A stretch of DNA of 64,000 nucleotides from an uncultured Paracoccaceae bacterium (lineage in GTDB: Bacteria > Pseudomonadota > Alphaproteobacteria > Rhodobacterales > Rhodobacteraceae). The position numbers were made by a program, and so were the translations under genes. This document shows positions 19,587 through 29,447 of the stretch, one piece after another. The stretch's first letter is position 1, and every line of letters starts with the position of its first letter. The DNA lies in assembly GCA_947497185.1 (NCBI GenBank), contig CANMFL010000006.1, forward strand, positions 186,001 through 250,000. The letters are read 5' to 3'. The notes under the pieces were generated by a model. That model did not search any database, was not told the DNA's origin, and saw nothing but the letters and a program-made list of their open reading frames with translations.

Positions 19587-19910
19587 TTACGCGGCGCGAG
19601 CTTCTTGCTCTGCTGCGTTACGACGTTCGCTTTCTTCGCGGGAAAGAGCAACAGATGTACGTACACCTTTGCCAACAAATTCCATCAAGCCACCGACCAC
19701 ACGTTCGTTCGGGTCGATGCCTGCGCAAGACAATACTTCGCGGCCATCGCGGGACCGTGCCCAACGTGCGATTTGCTCGGGGCCGTTGCCGTATTTCTTA
19801 TCATCCGCGATCGCATCATCCAAAGCGGCTAGGACGACTGCAGCGAACAACTTGCGGGCGCGGTTGCCCTGTTCATTGTTAAAAGCTGTTCCGTCGACAA
19901 AATCACGCAT
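19587..19910 (-). CDS. Small conserved protein (possibly DUF6280)
   Basis: A 107-residue soluble protein starting MRDFVDGTAFNNEQGNRARK. I believe it belongs to a small family widespread in Rhodobacterales (DUF6280), but I cannot confirm this here and no function is known. It is helical and ends in a charged, alanine-rich tail. ATG 19910 has AAGGA upstream; the frame runs further upstream without a good start. It is divergent from efp, with a perfect inverted repeat between them, and ends at a strong terminator. Confidence 0.8.
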   Translation of the reverse strand: MRDFVDGTAFNNEQGNRARKLFAAVVLAALDDAIADDKKYGNGPEQIARWARSRDGREVLSCAGIDPNERVVGGLMEFVGKGVRTSVALSREESERRNAAEQEARAA

Positions 19911-20003
19911 CGTGCATCCTTTTGGTTTTTGGTCTTGTAGTTCTCGCGTCTGACCGCTTATGCCCGAATGTATCCGATTCGGGTGGTCTCTTTTGGAATG
20001 GCA

Positions 20004-20024
20004 GCTATGCATTTATTGCATAGC
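20004..20024. promoter_or_regulatory. Inverted repeat between divergent genes
   Basis: Perfect 8-base arms GCTATGCA and TGCATAGC separated by five bases (21 in total). It lies in the 226-base space between the DUF6280-like gene (minus) and efp (plus), 94 bases from the former's start. It has no T-run, so an operator for a dimeric regulator is more likely than a terminator. Confidence 0.5.
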
Positions 20025-20055
20025 GGAAACAGTCCAGATGGCTTATTTAGTCTTC

Positions 20056-20084
20056 TTGCAAGGGTCTGTTCACCAATATATAGA
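20056..20084 (+). promoter_or_regulatory. Sigma-70-type promoter of efp
   Basis: TTGCAA and TATAGA separated by 17 bases, with the -10 element 52 bases before the efp start codon. This is a good match to the housekeeping consensus. Confidence 0.6.
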
Positions 20085-20136
20085 GTTGAGCAGGGTTTCT
20101 TCAACCTTTTGCCGCAATTCTGACACAAAGTGACTC

Positions 20137-20700
20137 ATGCCAAAAATTAACGGAAATGAAATTCGTCCAAGCAACGTTTTGGAACATGACGGTGGGCTTT
20201 GGGCCGCTGTTAAGGTTGATCACGTTAAACCGGGCAAAGGCGGCGCGTTTGCGCAGGTTGAGCTCAAGAACCTACGCGACGGGCGCAAACTGAACGAACG
20301 CTTTCGGTCTGCCGACAAAGTAGAACGGGTTCGGCTGGAACAAAAAGACCAGCAATTCCTGTTCGAAGCAGACGATATGCTGACTTTTATGGATAACGAA
20401 ACATACGACCAAATTGCATTACCTGCGGATATTCTGGGTGATCTGCGTCCGTTTTTGCAGGACGGCATGGTTGTGAAAATCGAATACCATGAGGAAGAAG
20501 CGTTGAACGTAACGTTGCCTAATCGCGTGATTTGCAAGGTTGCTGAAACCGAACCTGTGGTCAAAGGCCAGACTGCGGCGAACAGCTTTAAGCCCGCGAC
20601 GCTGGATAATGGTGTGCGTGTTATGATCCCACCATTTGTTGGACAGGACGAAGATATCGTCGTGAGCACCGAAACGCTGGAATACGTCGAGCGCGCTTAA
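20137..20700 (+). CDS. efp: Translation elongation factor P
   Basis: EF-P (187 residues) binds the ribosome and relieves stalling at consecutive prolines. The loop residue that is post-translationally modified in other bacteria is Lys34, in KPGKGGAF, so lysine-type modification (EpmA/EpmB) is expected if those enzymes are present. All three beta-barrel domains are present at normal length. It is a single gene with a good promoter and a terminator directly after it. Confidence 0.97.
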   Translation: MPKINGNEIRPSNVLEHDGGLWAAVKVDHVKPGKGGAFAQVELKNLRDGRKLNERFRSADKVERVRLEQKDQQFLFEADDMLTFMDNETYDQIALPADILGDLRPFLQDGMVVKIEYHEEEALNVTLPNRVICKVAETEPVVKGQTAANSFKPATLDNGVRVMIPPFVGQDEDIVVSTETLEYVERA

Positions 20701-20716
20701 GCTATTAAGATTACAT

Positions 20717-20748
20717 GAAAAAGCCGGCCCACTTGGGCCGGCTTTTTT
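20717..20748 (+). terminator. Rho-independent terminator of efp
   Basis: Stem AAAAGCCGGCCC / GGGCCGGCTTTT with a short loop and T-run, 16 bases after the efp stop. It is symmetrical enough to also end the minus-strand ygfZ transcript. Confidence 0.92.
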
Positions 20749-20761
20749 GTATCTGCTCGGG

Positions 20762-21529
20762 TTATGAGTTGTTTTGGCGAGATAAAGCTGGGGTGGTGGT
20801 GATCAAAGTTAACGTGGCATTTGCGGTTTGCATGTCTGTCGCACGGTCAAAGCGCAGATAAGCCAGGCCAGTTTCCCCCGCAACGCTGTGTAAGGTTCCC
20901 GCCGGTTTTCCGTTAGTCGTGATCTCGTCGCCAGACTGCGCAGTGCCAACGATCTCGACCTGCGCGAGACCTTTTTTGAGTTCGGTCTTATGTTTCATCC
21001 GCGCGGCGATTTCCTGACCGACGTAGCAGCCTTTGCGAAAATCAATGCCGTTTAAGCGCTCGAAACCAAGCTCAAGGATATAACTGTCAGGTGTTAATTC
21101 CACACCAGTTTCGGGGATCATCAGATCAACATGCAGCGCCACCCAATCGGTATTATCGCTGATATCGGTGTCGCCATATGCCCGCCAGCCAAGGTCGTGG
21201 TGACGCGGATCGGGCAGGGCATCTTTGGGTGAGGGGCCGGTTCCTTTTGACGCGATCAAATCCGTCTCGGTTATCTGCACGTCTGCACGTAAACGATACA
21301 TGTTCAGACGTTGTGCAAGCTGCGCGGCATGGCTGGTGGCGACATCAACAAGCAAGTCGTCGGCGCGGCCGATAACAAAGAAGTCCGCGATGAATTTACC
21401 TTGTGGGGTGAGCAATGCCGCGTAGACAATACCGTCTTTTGCTTTTTCAACGTCGTTGGTCACGAGCCCCTGTAGGAACGAGACACGGTCGTTGCCTGTG
21501 ATTGATAATACGGTGCGTGTCTTAGTCAT
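20762..21529 (-). CDS. ygfZ: YgfZ/GcvT-type folate-binding protein
   Basis: A 255-residue folate-dependent protein of the YgfZ/IbaG-linked group that supports iron-sulfur cluster enzyme assembly. The signature KGCYVGQE is present, with the invariant Cys, followed by IAARMKHKTELKKGL. The ATG overlaps the stop of the upstream ABC exporter gene (ATGA), so the two are co-transcribed although no functional link is known. It converges on the efp terminator. Confidence 0.9.
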   Translation of the reverse strand: MTKTRTVLSITGNDRVSFLQGLVTNDVEKAKDGIVYAALLTPQGKFIADFFVIGRADDLLVDVATSHAAQLAQRLNMYRLRADVQITETDLIASKGTGPSPKDALPDPRHHDLGWRAYGDTDISDNTDWVALHVDLMIPETGVELTPDSYILELGFERLNGIDFRKGCYVGQEIAARMKHKTELKKGLAQVEIVGTAQSGDEITTNGKPAGTLHSVAGETGLAYLRFDRATDMQTANATLTLITTTPALSRQNNS

Positions 21530-23304
21530 GTTTTGGCCTGCGATTGTGCGAACTGAAGATTATAAAGATCGGCATAAATCCCGCCGCGTTCAAGGAGTGC
21601 GTCGTGTGTTCCGTGATCGACAACCTTGCCGTGATCCATCACAATAATGCTGTCTGCGTTCCGCACAGTCGATAGACGGTGTGCGATCACAAGTGTTGTC
21701 CGGCCAACAGACAGCCGTTCCAAGGCCGCTTGAACCACGGCTTCGGATTTGGTGTCGAGCGCACTGGTTGCTTCGTCAAGCAACAAGATAGGCGTGTCGC
21801 GCAGCAATGCACGCGCAATTGCAACACGTTGGCGTTGTCCGCCAGATAGGTTCGAGCCGCGCGGGCCTGCGGGACTATCAAGACCATCGGGCATTTTTGC
21901 TAAGAAATCGCTAACGTGTGCTGCATCCAGTACGTCTTGCAATGTGTCGTCCGCGATATCGTGTCGGCCGAGCAGGATATTATCCCGCACGCTTTCGTCG
22001 AAGAGTGCCGCGTCCTGTGCGACTACCGAAAATAGCCCCCGCAGATCGCCGAGCGCAAGTTCTGACGTTGCCGTGCCGCCGATTGTGACGATGCCTTCTC
22101 TGGGGTCGATCAGGCGCGTTAGCACGTTGAAGATCGTGCTTTTGCCCGCGCCAGAAGCGCCAACAAGTGCGGTTGTCTTGCCTGCTTCGGCAGTGAACGT
22201 CGTGCCGCGCAAGACAGGTAAGTCACCGTAATCCAAGGAAACATCTGTGAATGTAATCGCAGGAGCGCCCGTTGGGCGCGGTTTGGGCGTCGCGGGGGAA
22301 GTTAAAGTCGGACGAGCGTTCAAAATCTCTTTGATCCGGTCGATTGACGCGGCAGCGGTCTGCCATTGGCCGCTCATCGCACCGAGGCGCCGCAAGGGTT
22401 CGAACGTCAGCGACATCGCGGTGAAAAACGACATGAACTGTCCGACCGACTTTTCGCCAGCGATAATTTCGGACCCGCCAAAGACCAATACACCCAAGAA
22501 ACCTATGCCCGTCATCACGTCAATCAGGCCCGGAACAGCGGCTTTGCCCGTTGCGGATTTGACCTCTGCCTTGACCCGCTGGGTCTGGAGGGCAGCGTAT
22601 TGGTTGGACTGATAGCTTTCGAGTGCGTTGAGTTTGATCGGATTGATACCGTGGAAAACCTCGTCGAGGCGCGTGGACATGCGACCCGCCAATTCGCGGG
22701 CGACACCTGACCTTTTGCGCACGTAGGCTTGGGCCGCAAAGGTAGGCAAAACGAGGAACGGTAAGCCTACCAAGGCGATCAATGTCCATTTCCAATCGAC
22801 GGAAATAGCAACTGAAAACAAGGTGATAAGCGCAATTAGGTCACGCCCGAACGCCGTCGCAAGTGAGGACCAGATTTGGTTCACAGCTGTGACATCACCT
22901 TGCACACGTTCGATCAATTGACCCGGTGGATTTGATTGATGATAGCTGCTGTCCAGCTCCATAATGTGCTGCAAAAGATGGTTGCGCATGGCGGCCGCGG
23001 ACAATTGTGTCAGCTTGGCCATCAAGATCTTCTGGCCAGTACCACTGATCGCACGCACGCAAAAGATCGTCATGATGCCGATGCCGACCCACCATAACGC
23101 ACTGACCTCACCTTGCACGAAAACGTCATCGAACATTGGCTGAATCATCCAGCTGAGGAACCCCAGCATCGATCCTTCGATCGCCATCAAAAATAACGCA
23201 CCAAAGAACAAAGCTTTGTAAGGGCGCAGATAATCGCGCCAAAGCCATGCAAAAAGTCGGGTAGCTGAGGTCTTTGACACGTTTGAATTCCTGTAGTTAC
23301 TCAT
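21526..23304 (-). CDS. MsbA-like ABC exporter (fused permease and ATPase)
   Basis: A 592-residue half-transporter: six membrane segments (about residues 20-310) followed by an ATPase domain with Walker A LVGASGAGKST, signature LSGGQRQRVAIARALL, Walker B ILLLDEATSALD and the H-loop IAHRLSTV. Length and order match MsbA-type lipid flippases and related multidrug exporters; the cargo cannot be read from sequence. It works as a homodimer in the inner membrane. It overlaps ygfZ. Confidence 0.9.
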   Translation of the reverse strand: MSNYRNSNVSKTSATRLFAWLWRDYLRPYKALFFGALFLMAIEGSMLGFLSWMIQPMFDDVFVQGEVSALWWVGIGIMTIFCVRAISGTGQKILMAKLTQLSAAAMRNHLLQHIMELDSSYHQSNPPGQLIERVQGDVTAVNQIWSSLATAFGRDLIALITLFSVAISVDWKWTLIALVGLPFLVLPTFAAQAYVRKRSGVARELAGRMSTRLDEVFHGINPIKLNALESYQSNQYAALQTQRVKAEVKSATGKAAVPGLIDVMTGIGFLGVLVFGGSEIIAGEKSVGQFMSFFTAMSLTFEPLRRLGAMSGQWQTAAASIDRIKEILNARPTLTSPATPKPRPTGAPAITFTDVSLDYGDLPVLRGTTFTAEAGKTTALVGASGAGKSTIFNVLTRLIDPREGIVTIGGTATSELALGDLRGLFSVVAQDAALFDESVRDNILLGRHDIADDTLQDVLDAAHVSDFLAKMPDGLDSPAGPRGSNLSGGQRQRVAIARALLRDTPILLLDEATSALDTKSEAVVQAALERLSVGRTTLVIAHRLSTVRNADSIIVMDHGKVVDHGTHDALLERGGIYADLYNLQFAQSQAKT

Positions 23305-23405
23305 CTGATCTAAGCTGGATCAGGACATGGGGCAAGGCAACTGCTTGACCTCATTGGTCGGGGGCGTAGGGTTCTATGTAACACCAAACTTTTGAAAGAT
23401 TTTCA

Positions 23406-24596
23406 ATGTCACTAGCAAATGGTCGTGCCTATTTGGCGATCCCTGGTCCTTCTGTCATGCCTGACGCCGTTTTGCAGGCGATGAACCGCGCATCTCCGAA
23501 CATTTACGAAGGCCAATTGCACGACCTGACCCGTTCGTTAATCCCTGATTTGAAGACGATTGCACGGACAGAGCATAATGTGGCGATCTATATCGGCAAT
23601 GGTCATGCCGCATGGGAAGCCGCATTATCCAACGTTTTGTCGCGTGATGACACGGTTCTGGTGCTTGCGACGGGGTTGTTTTGCGTCGGCTGGGGCGAGG
23701 TCGCTAAGGGGCTCGGCGTGAATGTCCAGACCATCGACTATGGCAACACAGAGCCTGTTGATCTGGACCAATTAGCCGCTGTTCTAAAGGCCGACACCGA
23801 CCACAAAATCAAAGCGATCTTGGCTGTGCATGTGGATACATCGACCAGCGTTAAGAACGACGTGCCCGGGATGCGCCGCGTCTTGGACGAGGTGAAACAC
23901 CCCGCTTTGTTGATGGTTGATTGCATTGCATCTTTTGGTTGCGACCGCTTCGAGATGGACGCGTGGGGCGTGGATGTCATGGTGACAGCCTGTCAAAAGG
24001 GGCTCATGACGCCCGCAGGGATCAGTTTTGTCTATTTTAACGACAAAGCAAATGCGGCCCAAGGTGACTGTGTGACGGCGTATTGGGATTGGCGCAAGCG
24101 GATCAATCCTGAAGTCTATTTTATGTATTTTTATGGGACTGCCCCGACGCATCATCTGTATGGACTGCGGGTTGCGTTGGATTTGATCCTTGCGGAAGGG
24201 GTAGAATCTGTTTGGGATCGCCATGCGATTTTGGCAAATGCCGTCTGGGCGGCGTTTGATAAATGGGCGGTTCCGGGTGGGATTGCGCTGAATATTGCGA
24301 AGCCGGAAAATCGGTCACACGCGGTGACGTCCTGTGCCGCTACATCGCCAGATGGGGACAGATTGCGCCAGTGGTGCGAGCATCAAGCGGGGCTGACGCT
24401 GGGCATCGGGTTAGGGCGGTCGCCGTCTGATGCGTATTTCCGGATCGGGCATATGGGATACGTGAACGCGCATATGATTATGGGCGTGCTTGGCACGATG
24501 GAAGCGGGCCTGAAGGCGCTTGATATTCCCCACGGCGACGGCGGACTTGCTGCGGCGGCGATGGTGATCGCGAACGCTACTCGCGGCGCGGCGTAA
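23406..24596 (+). CDS. Alanine/serine-glyoxylate aminotransferase (class V)
   Basis: A 396-residue PLP enzyme, class V fold. The opening IPGPSVMPDAVLQAM is typical of serine- or alanine-glyoxylate aminotransferases, and the PLP lysine lies in VTACQKGLMTPAGISF. It converts glyoxylate to glycine using serine or alanine. This suits methylated-amine or one-carbon and photorespiratory-like glycolate metabolism in marine alphaproteobacteria. It is a single transcription unit; its 3' end overlaps the minus-strand small membrane gene by 20 bases. Confidence 0.88.
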   Translation: MSLANGRAYLAIPGPSVMPDAVLQAMNRASPNIYEGQLHDLTRSLIPDLKTIARTEHNVAIYIGNGHAAWEAALSNVLSRDDTVLVLATGLFCVGWGEVAKGLGVNVQTIDYGNTEPVDLDQLAAVLKADTDHKIKAILAVHVDTSTSVKNDVPGMRRVLDEVKHPALLMVDCIASFGCDRFEMDAWGVDVMVTACQKGLMTPAGISFVYFNDKANAAQGDCVTAYWDWRKRINPEVYFMYFYGTAPTHHLYGLRVALDLILAEGVESVWDRHAILANAVWAAFDKWAVPGGIALNIAKPENRSHAVTSCAATSPDGDRLRQWCEHQAGLTLGIGLGRSPSDAYFRIGHMGYVNAHMIMGVLGTMEAGLKALDIPHGDGGLAAAAMVIANATRGAA

Positions 24597-24759
24597 AACG
24601 GGAAAGGCCTATGTTACACGCATAGGCCGACCCAATCGCCCACAAGAACCCGAACACGACGTTGATCGTCCAAAGCAAGATAAAAACCAACACACCAAAG
24701 CTCACGAGAAACGCGGTCGTGAAGTTTTCGACACGTCCGGTGGGGCGTTGGTTACTCAT
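24577..24759 (-). CDS. Small membrane protein
   Basis: A 60-residue protein with one long or two close hydrophobic segments (about residues 16-50, FLVSFGVLVFILLWTINVVF and onward) and a basic tail. No family is recognised. Its ATG lies inside the hisC stop region on the same strand (8-base overlap), which argues for a real, translationally coupled gene rather than a shadow. Its end overlaps the convergent aminotransferase gene by 20 bases. Confidence 0.65.
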   Translation of the reverse strand: MSNQRPTGRVENFTTAFLVSFGVLVFILLWTINVVFGFLWAIGSAYACNIGLSRFTPRRE

Positions 24760-25876
24760 GTGTGAACGCGGCTTCGGCCTCTAGCAATGCGTCGGGGAGG
24801 GCGGTTGCAAAGGCACGCATGTCAGCGGTGGGGCCGCAGCTGACACGAATACACCGGTTTTGTGGCGCAATGGATGGCATGCGAACGAAAATACCGCGAT
24901 CAACCAAAGCATCGAGCAGTGCTTTTGCGAAAACCCCATCCCGACCGCAATCTATCGTCACGAAATTCGTGGCGGACTGAAGCGGGATCAATCCGTTATC
25001 TAAGGCGATTGCACTGATCTCGGCGCGCGAATCCGCGATCTTTTCGCGGATGGTGGCGATCCAATCCGTGTCCGCAAGCGCGGCAAGCGCGCCTGCTTGA
25101 CCAATACGGGACATGCCAAAATGATTGCGCACCTTGTTAAAGGCAGAGATCACATCAGGGTGGCCGATGGCGTACCCGATGCGGGCGCCAGCCATGCCGT
25201 AAGCTTTTGAAAACGTGCGCATACGCACCACGCGCGGGTCATTAGCGTCAATGTCCGCGACCGCTGTTTCCGGCGCCAGTTCGATATAAGCTTCGTCCAA
25301 AACCAATAACGCACCCTCTGGCACGGCTCGGACCATGCGTTTGATGGTTTTGCCGTCATGGCAACTGCCCATCGGGTTGTCGGGGTTCGAGATATAGATC
25401 AGCTTTGCGCCGACTTCTGTTGCTTTCGCGATCAAACGGTCGGGGTCTTCAAAGTCGCCCGTATAGGAGATGGTGTGCAGTGCGCCGCCGAAACCCGCGA
25501 CGTGATAGTTGAATGTTGGGTAAGCGCCCGCAGAGGTGACGACGGGATCGTCCTGCCCGACAAACAGGCGGACGACGAGGCCAAGCAGCGTGTCGATACC
25601 TTCACCAACCATAATGTGTTGGGGATCAATGCCATGGTGGTCGGCAATCGCCTCTCGCAGATCGTGGCTTTCCGGGTCGGCATACATCCACGCCTCCGAC
25701 GCGGCGTTTGCCATGGCATCAATCGCTGTGGGCGAGGGGCCAAAGCCATTTTCGTTCGCCCCTAGACGGGCCGTGAATGCAGCACCACGTGCGCGTTCCT
25801 GCGCCTCTGGTCCCACGAAGGGTACAGTTGCGGGAAGGCTAGCGGCGAGGGCGGTGAGGCGCGTGTCATTTTTCAT
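24752..25876 (-). CDS. hisC: Histidinol-phosphate aminotransferase-like PLP enzyme
   Basis: A 374-residue class I/II aminotransferase. The sequence RLGANENGFGPSP near the N-terminus, the PLP lysine in RTFSKAYGMAGARIGYAIG and the C-terminal RVSCG are HisC hallmarks. It converts imidazole acetol phosphate to histidinol phosphate in histidine synthesis; members may also act on aromatic amino acids. ATG 25876 gives the normal N-terminus MKNDTRLTALAASLPA, although the ribosome binding site is weak. It is followed by an overlapping small membrane gene. Confidence 0.85.
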   Translation of the reverse strand: MKNDTRLTALAASLPATVPFVGPEAQERARGAAFTARLGANENGFGPSPTAIDAMANAASEAWMYADPESHDLREAIADHHGIDPQHIMVGEGIDTLLGLVVRLFVGQDDPVVTSAGAYPTFNYHVAGFGGALHTISYTGDFEDPDRLIAKATEVGAKLIYISNPDNPMGSCHDGKTIKRMVRAVPEGALLVLDEAYIELAPETAVADIDANDPRVVRMRTFSKAYGMAGARIGYAIGHPDVISAFNKVRNHFGMSRIGQAGALAALADTDWIATIREKIADSRAEISAIALDNGLIPLQSATNFVTIDCGRDGVFAKALLDALVDRGIFVRMPSIAPQNRCIRVSCGPTADMRAFATALPDALLEAEAAFTHE

Positions 25877-26123
25877 GCCGTGATTTAAGCGAGCAAAGCC
25901 CGTCCTTGCAATCGCCTTTTGCATAACTACCTCGGAATGGTTCGCAGCAAGTTAACGGATGGACGCAGTTTTATCGTCAGCGCGGGTGCCTCGGCGGCGA
26001 CACGGATTGTTCCTGTAGTCAGCCGCACGTCGGGACGTCGGGTGCTGACACTCGTTTATGATAAAGCGCTGGGGATGATGCGTGCTGTGGAGCGGATCAT
26101 CCCATAACGATTCTGTGTCGCCA

Positions 26124-26174
26124 GAGGCATATTTTGGCATGCCTCCGGCGGGAGTTGTTGTTGGCGAAATGAAG
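26124..26174. repeat. Intergenic repeat copy 1 with hairpins after valS
   Basis: Contains GAGGCAT/ATGCCTC arms and a CTCC/GGAG hairpin, then GTTGTTGTTGGCGAAATGAAG, reaching to the valS stop. About 30 of 33 bases match the element at 56340-56372. The rest of 25877-26123, between hisC and valS, shows nothing else I can support. Confidence 0.6.
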
Positions 26175-29100
26175 TTAACCCAGCTCTTGAAGGCGCGCGA
26201 TAGCAGCTTTGATTTGGGCTTCTTCGTCTTCGCGTAGACGCAAGTTTTCACGAGTTTCGGCGATCACCTCTTCAGGGGCAGATTCGACGAATTTCGGATT
26301 CTTCAAGCGACCGCGCAATCCACCGAGTTCCTTGGCCAATTTACCAAGCGACTTTTCAAGACGTGCGATTTCTTCGGGCACGTCGATCAGACCTTCAAGC
26401 GGGATACCGAAGGTGCCGCCGTCCATAGGAATCGTCACGCAACCCTTTGGAAAGTCGGTGACATGTTCCAAGGATTCGATCCGCGCGAGGCGTTGAATCA
26501 GGACGTGGTTATTATCCCACGCAGATTGCCCTTTTGTGTCCAGACTTTGCACCAGTAGTGGCACTTTCGCCCCTGCAGGCACGTGGGTTTGAGCGCGGTT
26601 CGACCGCACGGATTCGATGAGGTTAATCACCCAATTCATCTCGCGGTCGGCCTCCGCATCGACCAGATCAGCCGCCGTGTAGGTCGGCCAATCGGCGTGG
26701 ACGAGCATTTTTGCGCGGCTGTCGGCGAGGCCCCACAACTCTTCGGTGATGAAGGGTTTGATCGGGTGCAGCAGGATCAGGCACTGGTCCAAAACCCAAC
26801 GCAAGGTCGCTTGGGTTTCAGCCTTGGCCGCCGCATCATCGCCTTGCAGGATCGGTTTTGAGAACTCGAGATACCAGTCGCAGACCTTGCCCCACGTGAA
26901 AGCGTAAAGCGCGTTGGCCGCATCGTTAAAGCGGTAGTCCGTGAGTGCGTGGTCAACCGTCTCGCGGACCTTTGCCGTCTCACCGATGATCCACTTGTTC
27001 AGCGTTTGGCTGACCTCGGGCATCGCGGTGTCACCCGGGTTCGGGATCTCGTAATGTTCGGCAAAGCTGAAGGCGTTCCAGAGTTTTGTGCCGAAGTTAC
27101 GATACCCTTTGATCCGGTCTTGCGACAGTTTCAACACGCCGCCCAGCGCTGCCATTTGCGCCATGGTAAAGCGCAACGCGTCGGCACCAAACTCGTCGAC
27201 GACAACCAGCGGGTCCACGACGTTGCCCTTGGTTTTCGACATCTTCTCGCCCTTCTCGTCGCGGACGAGTTGGTGCAGGTAGACAGTGTGGAATGGGTTT
27301 TCGCCCTCAACCGCTTGGGACATCATCATCATGCGGGCGACCCAGAAAAACAGGATATCTTGGCCGGTGATCAACACATCGCCAGGGAAGTATTTGTCGA
27401 GTTCCGGCGTCTGTTCCGGCCAACCGAGCGTTCCGAACGGCCAAAGGCCCGACGAGAACCATGTGTCGAGAACGTCAGCATCGCGCCAAACGGGGTAGAC
27501 CAACTTCGTCGGGTCCTGATCCATCGCATATTGCGCGAGGCATTCGGCGAGAGTGTGCGCAGCAGTGGCTTTGTCCGCGACCTCGACAACGCGAGCGTTG
27601 CTGAGCGGGATCGGGAGCTTTGCCATAACGTTTGAGAATTGACCTTTGACGTCGTCGAAACTCGACGCCGCGTGGTGTTGCTCGTTACCGTCCAGTAAGG
27701 TTTGACGCGACAAAAGCCCCATCATTTCAACGATATCGAGCGCGCCGTCGCCTTCGTCATCAGTAAATCCGTGAGACGCTAGGTCGAGGCCATACCAAAC
27801 CGGAATCTGATGGCCCCACCAAAGTTGCCGCGAGATGCACCATGGCTCGATGTTCTCAAGCCAGTGGTAAAACACCTTTTCGCCGCTCTCTGGCATGATC
27901 GTGACGTCGCCGTTCTTCACAGCGTCCAGCGCAGGTCCGACGATCTTGTCGGTGTCCACGAACCATTGGTCGGTCAGCGCAGGTTCGATCACAACCTTGG
28001 AACGATCGCCAAATGGCTGCATGATTTTCTTGGCCTCGACATAAGGCACGGTTTCGGTGATTTCGACCTTTTCGCCGTCGTCGTTCTTTTCCGTCCGCGT
28101 GACGTCATGCATCACGGCAAGCCCCTCTGCGGTGATGTCGGCGATCACCTTTGTGCGGGCTTCGAACCGGTCAAGGCCACGGTATTCTTCGGGCACAAGG
28201 TTCATCGCGGCGATCTTGGCTTCGTCAAAGGTTTCTTCACCATTTGCAATGGCTTGCGCGGTTGCCGCCCCTTCCGCATAGGGGCGGCCGTCGGCACGCA
28301 TCGCACCTTTGGTATCCATCAGCGCATACATCGGAATGCCGCCACGTTTCGCGACTTGGTAGTCGTTGAAATCATGGGCACCGGTGATTTTCACGGCACC
28401 AGAGCCGAAGTCTTTGTCTGGATATTCATCGGTAATAATCGGGATCAAGCGGCGTTGCGCTTTTGGCCCAACCGGAATTTCGCAAAGTTTTCCGACGATT
28501 GACGCATAACGTTCATCCGACGGATGCACGGCAACAGCACCATCCCCCAGCATGGTTTCAGGGCGCGTGGTCGCGATGGAAATATAATCGCGCTCTTCTT
28601 CTAGAATGGTAACGCCGTCTTCATCTTTTTCGATGTAAGTATAAGTCGCCCCGTTCGCGAGGGGGTATTTGAAGTGCCACATATGGCCGTCGACTTCGAT
28701 GTTTTCTACTTCGAGATCGGAAATGGCTGTCTCAAAATGGGGGTCCCAGTTCACCAGACGTTTACCGCGATAAATCAGGCCGTCTTCATACATCTTGACG
28801 AAGACTTTGATCACGGCATCATGGAAATTACCGTCCTCACCTTCGGGGGCATTCGGCGCACCGGACATGGTAAAGGCGTTGCGTGACCAATCGCAGGACG
28901 CGCCCAGACGCTTGAGTTGCTCAATAATGGTGCCGCCGCTTTCGGCTTTCCATTTCCAGACTTCTGTTAGAAAGTCTTCGCGGGGCATATCCGTCCGCTT
29001 TTGGTTTGTTTCGGCAAGCCGCTTTTCAACCATCAACTGGGTGGCGATACCCGCGTGATCTTGGCCCGGCTGCCACAGCGTATCAAAGCCCTTCATCCGT

Positions 29101-29306
29101 TTCCACCGCACAAGGATATCCTGCAACGTGTTGTTAAAGGCGTGACCAACGTGCAAAACGCCTGTGACGTTGGGCGGCGGGATCATGATGGTGAAGGTTT
29201 CATCGCGGGACTTGTTTGCCCCGGCTTTGAATGCGTCTGATGCTTCCCATGCGTCGTAGATGCGTTTTTCAGCTGCGCTTGCGTCGAATGTCTTTTCCAT
29301 CGCCAT
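26175..29306 (-). CDS. valS: Valyl-tRNA synthetase
   Basis: Class I aminoacyl-tRNA synthetase (1043 residues) that charges tRNA-Val. The HIGH motif appears as HVGHAFNN near residue 52 and the KMSKS motif as KMSKTKGN. The editing domain ([17 protein letters not shown]) and the C-terminal coiled-coil arm ([20 protein letters not shown]) are present. It is about 90 residues longer than the E. coli enzyme, which is normal in this order because of extra loops. It stands alone here rather than after the pcm-tolC-PopZ-like block. Confidence 0.98.
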   Translation of the reverse strand: MAMEKTFDASAAEKRIYDAWEASDAFKAGANKSRDETFTIMIPPPNVTGVLHVGHAFNNTLQDILVRWKRMKGFDTLWQPGQDHAGIATQLMVEKRLAETNQKRTDMPREDFLTEVWKWKAESGGTIIEQLKRLGASCDWSRNAFTMSGAPNAPEGEDGNFHDAVIKVFVKMYEDGLIYRGKRLVNWDPHFETAISDLEVENIEVDGHMWHFKYPLANGATYTYIEKDEDGVTILEEERDYISIATTRPETMLGDGAVAVHPSDERYASIVGKLCEIPVGPKAQRRLIPIITDEYPDKDFGSGAVKITGAHDFNDYQVAKRGGIPMYALMDTKGAMRADGRPYAEGAATAQAIANGEETFDEAKIAAMNLVPEEYRGLDRFEARTKVIADITAEGLAVMHDVTRTEKNDDGEKVEITETVPYVEAKKIMQPFGDRSKVVIEPALTDQWFVDTDKIVGPALDAVKNGDVTIMPESGEKVFYHWLENIEPWCISRQLWWGHQIPVWYGLDLASHGFTDDEGDGALDIVEMMGLLSRQTLLDGNEQHHAASSFDDVKGQFSNVMAKLPIPLSNARVVEVADKATAAHTLAECLAQYAMDQDPTKLVYPVWRDADVLDTWFSSGLWPFGTLGWPEQTPELDKYFPGDVLITGQDILFFWVARMMMMSQAVEGENPFHTVYLHQLVRDEKGEKMSKTKGNVVDPLVVVDEFGADALRFTMAQMAALGGVLKLSQDRIKGYRNFGTKLWNAFSFAEHYEIPNPGDTAMPEVSQTLNKWIIGETAKVRETVDHALTDYRFNDAANALYAFTWGKVCDWYLEFSKPILQGDDAAAKAETQATLRWVLDQCLILLHPIKPFITEELWGLADSRAKMLVHADWPTYTAADLVDAEADREMNWVINLIESVRSNRAQTHVPAGAKVPLLVQSLDTKGQSAWDNNHVLIQRLARIESLEHVTDFPKGCVTIPMDGGTFGIPLEGLIDVPEEIARLEKSLGKLAKELGGLRGRLKNPKFVESAPEEVIAETRENLRLREDEEAQIKAAIARLQELG

Positions 29307-29447
29307 GATTGTGCCGTCCTTTTCAGTTGGCTCCGTCTTAACTAATGGGACCTTGGGCGAAAAGGGGGAAAGGTCAGGTCGCGAAACTGGGATTGTGACA
29401 TTTGCCCCAGTCAGTCATCATCCCTGCGATGCAAGTGAGGACGAGAC

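Noticed and set aside
25919..26107. 62-codon plus-strand frame between hisC and valS
   Set aside because: No ribosome binding site or family resemblance; the length is expected by chance in this composition.
27810..28502. 230-codon plus-strand frame inside valS
   Set aside because: Pure antisense of a well-supported synthetase gene; arginine- and histidine-rich composition typical of a shadow frame.
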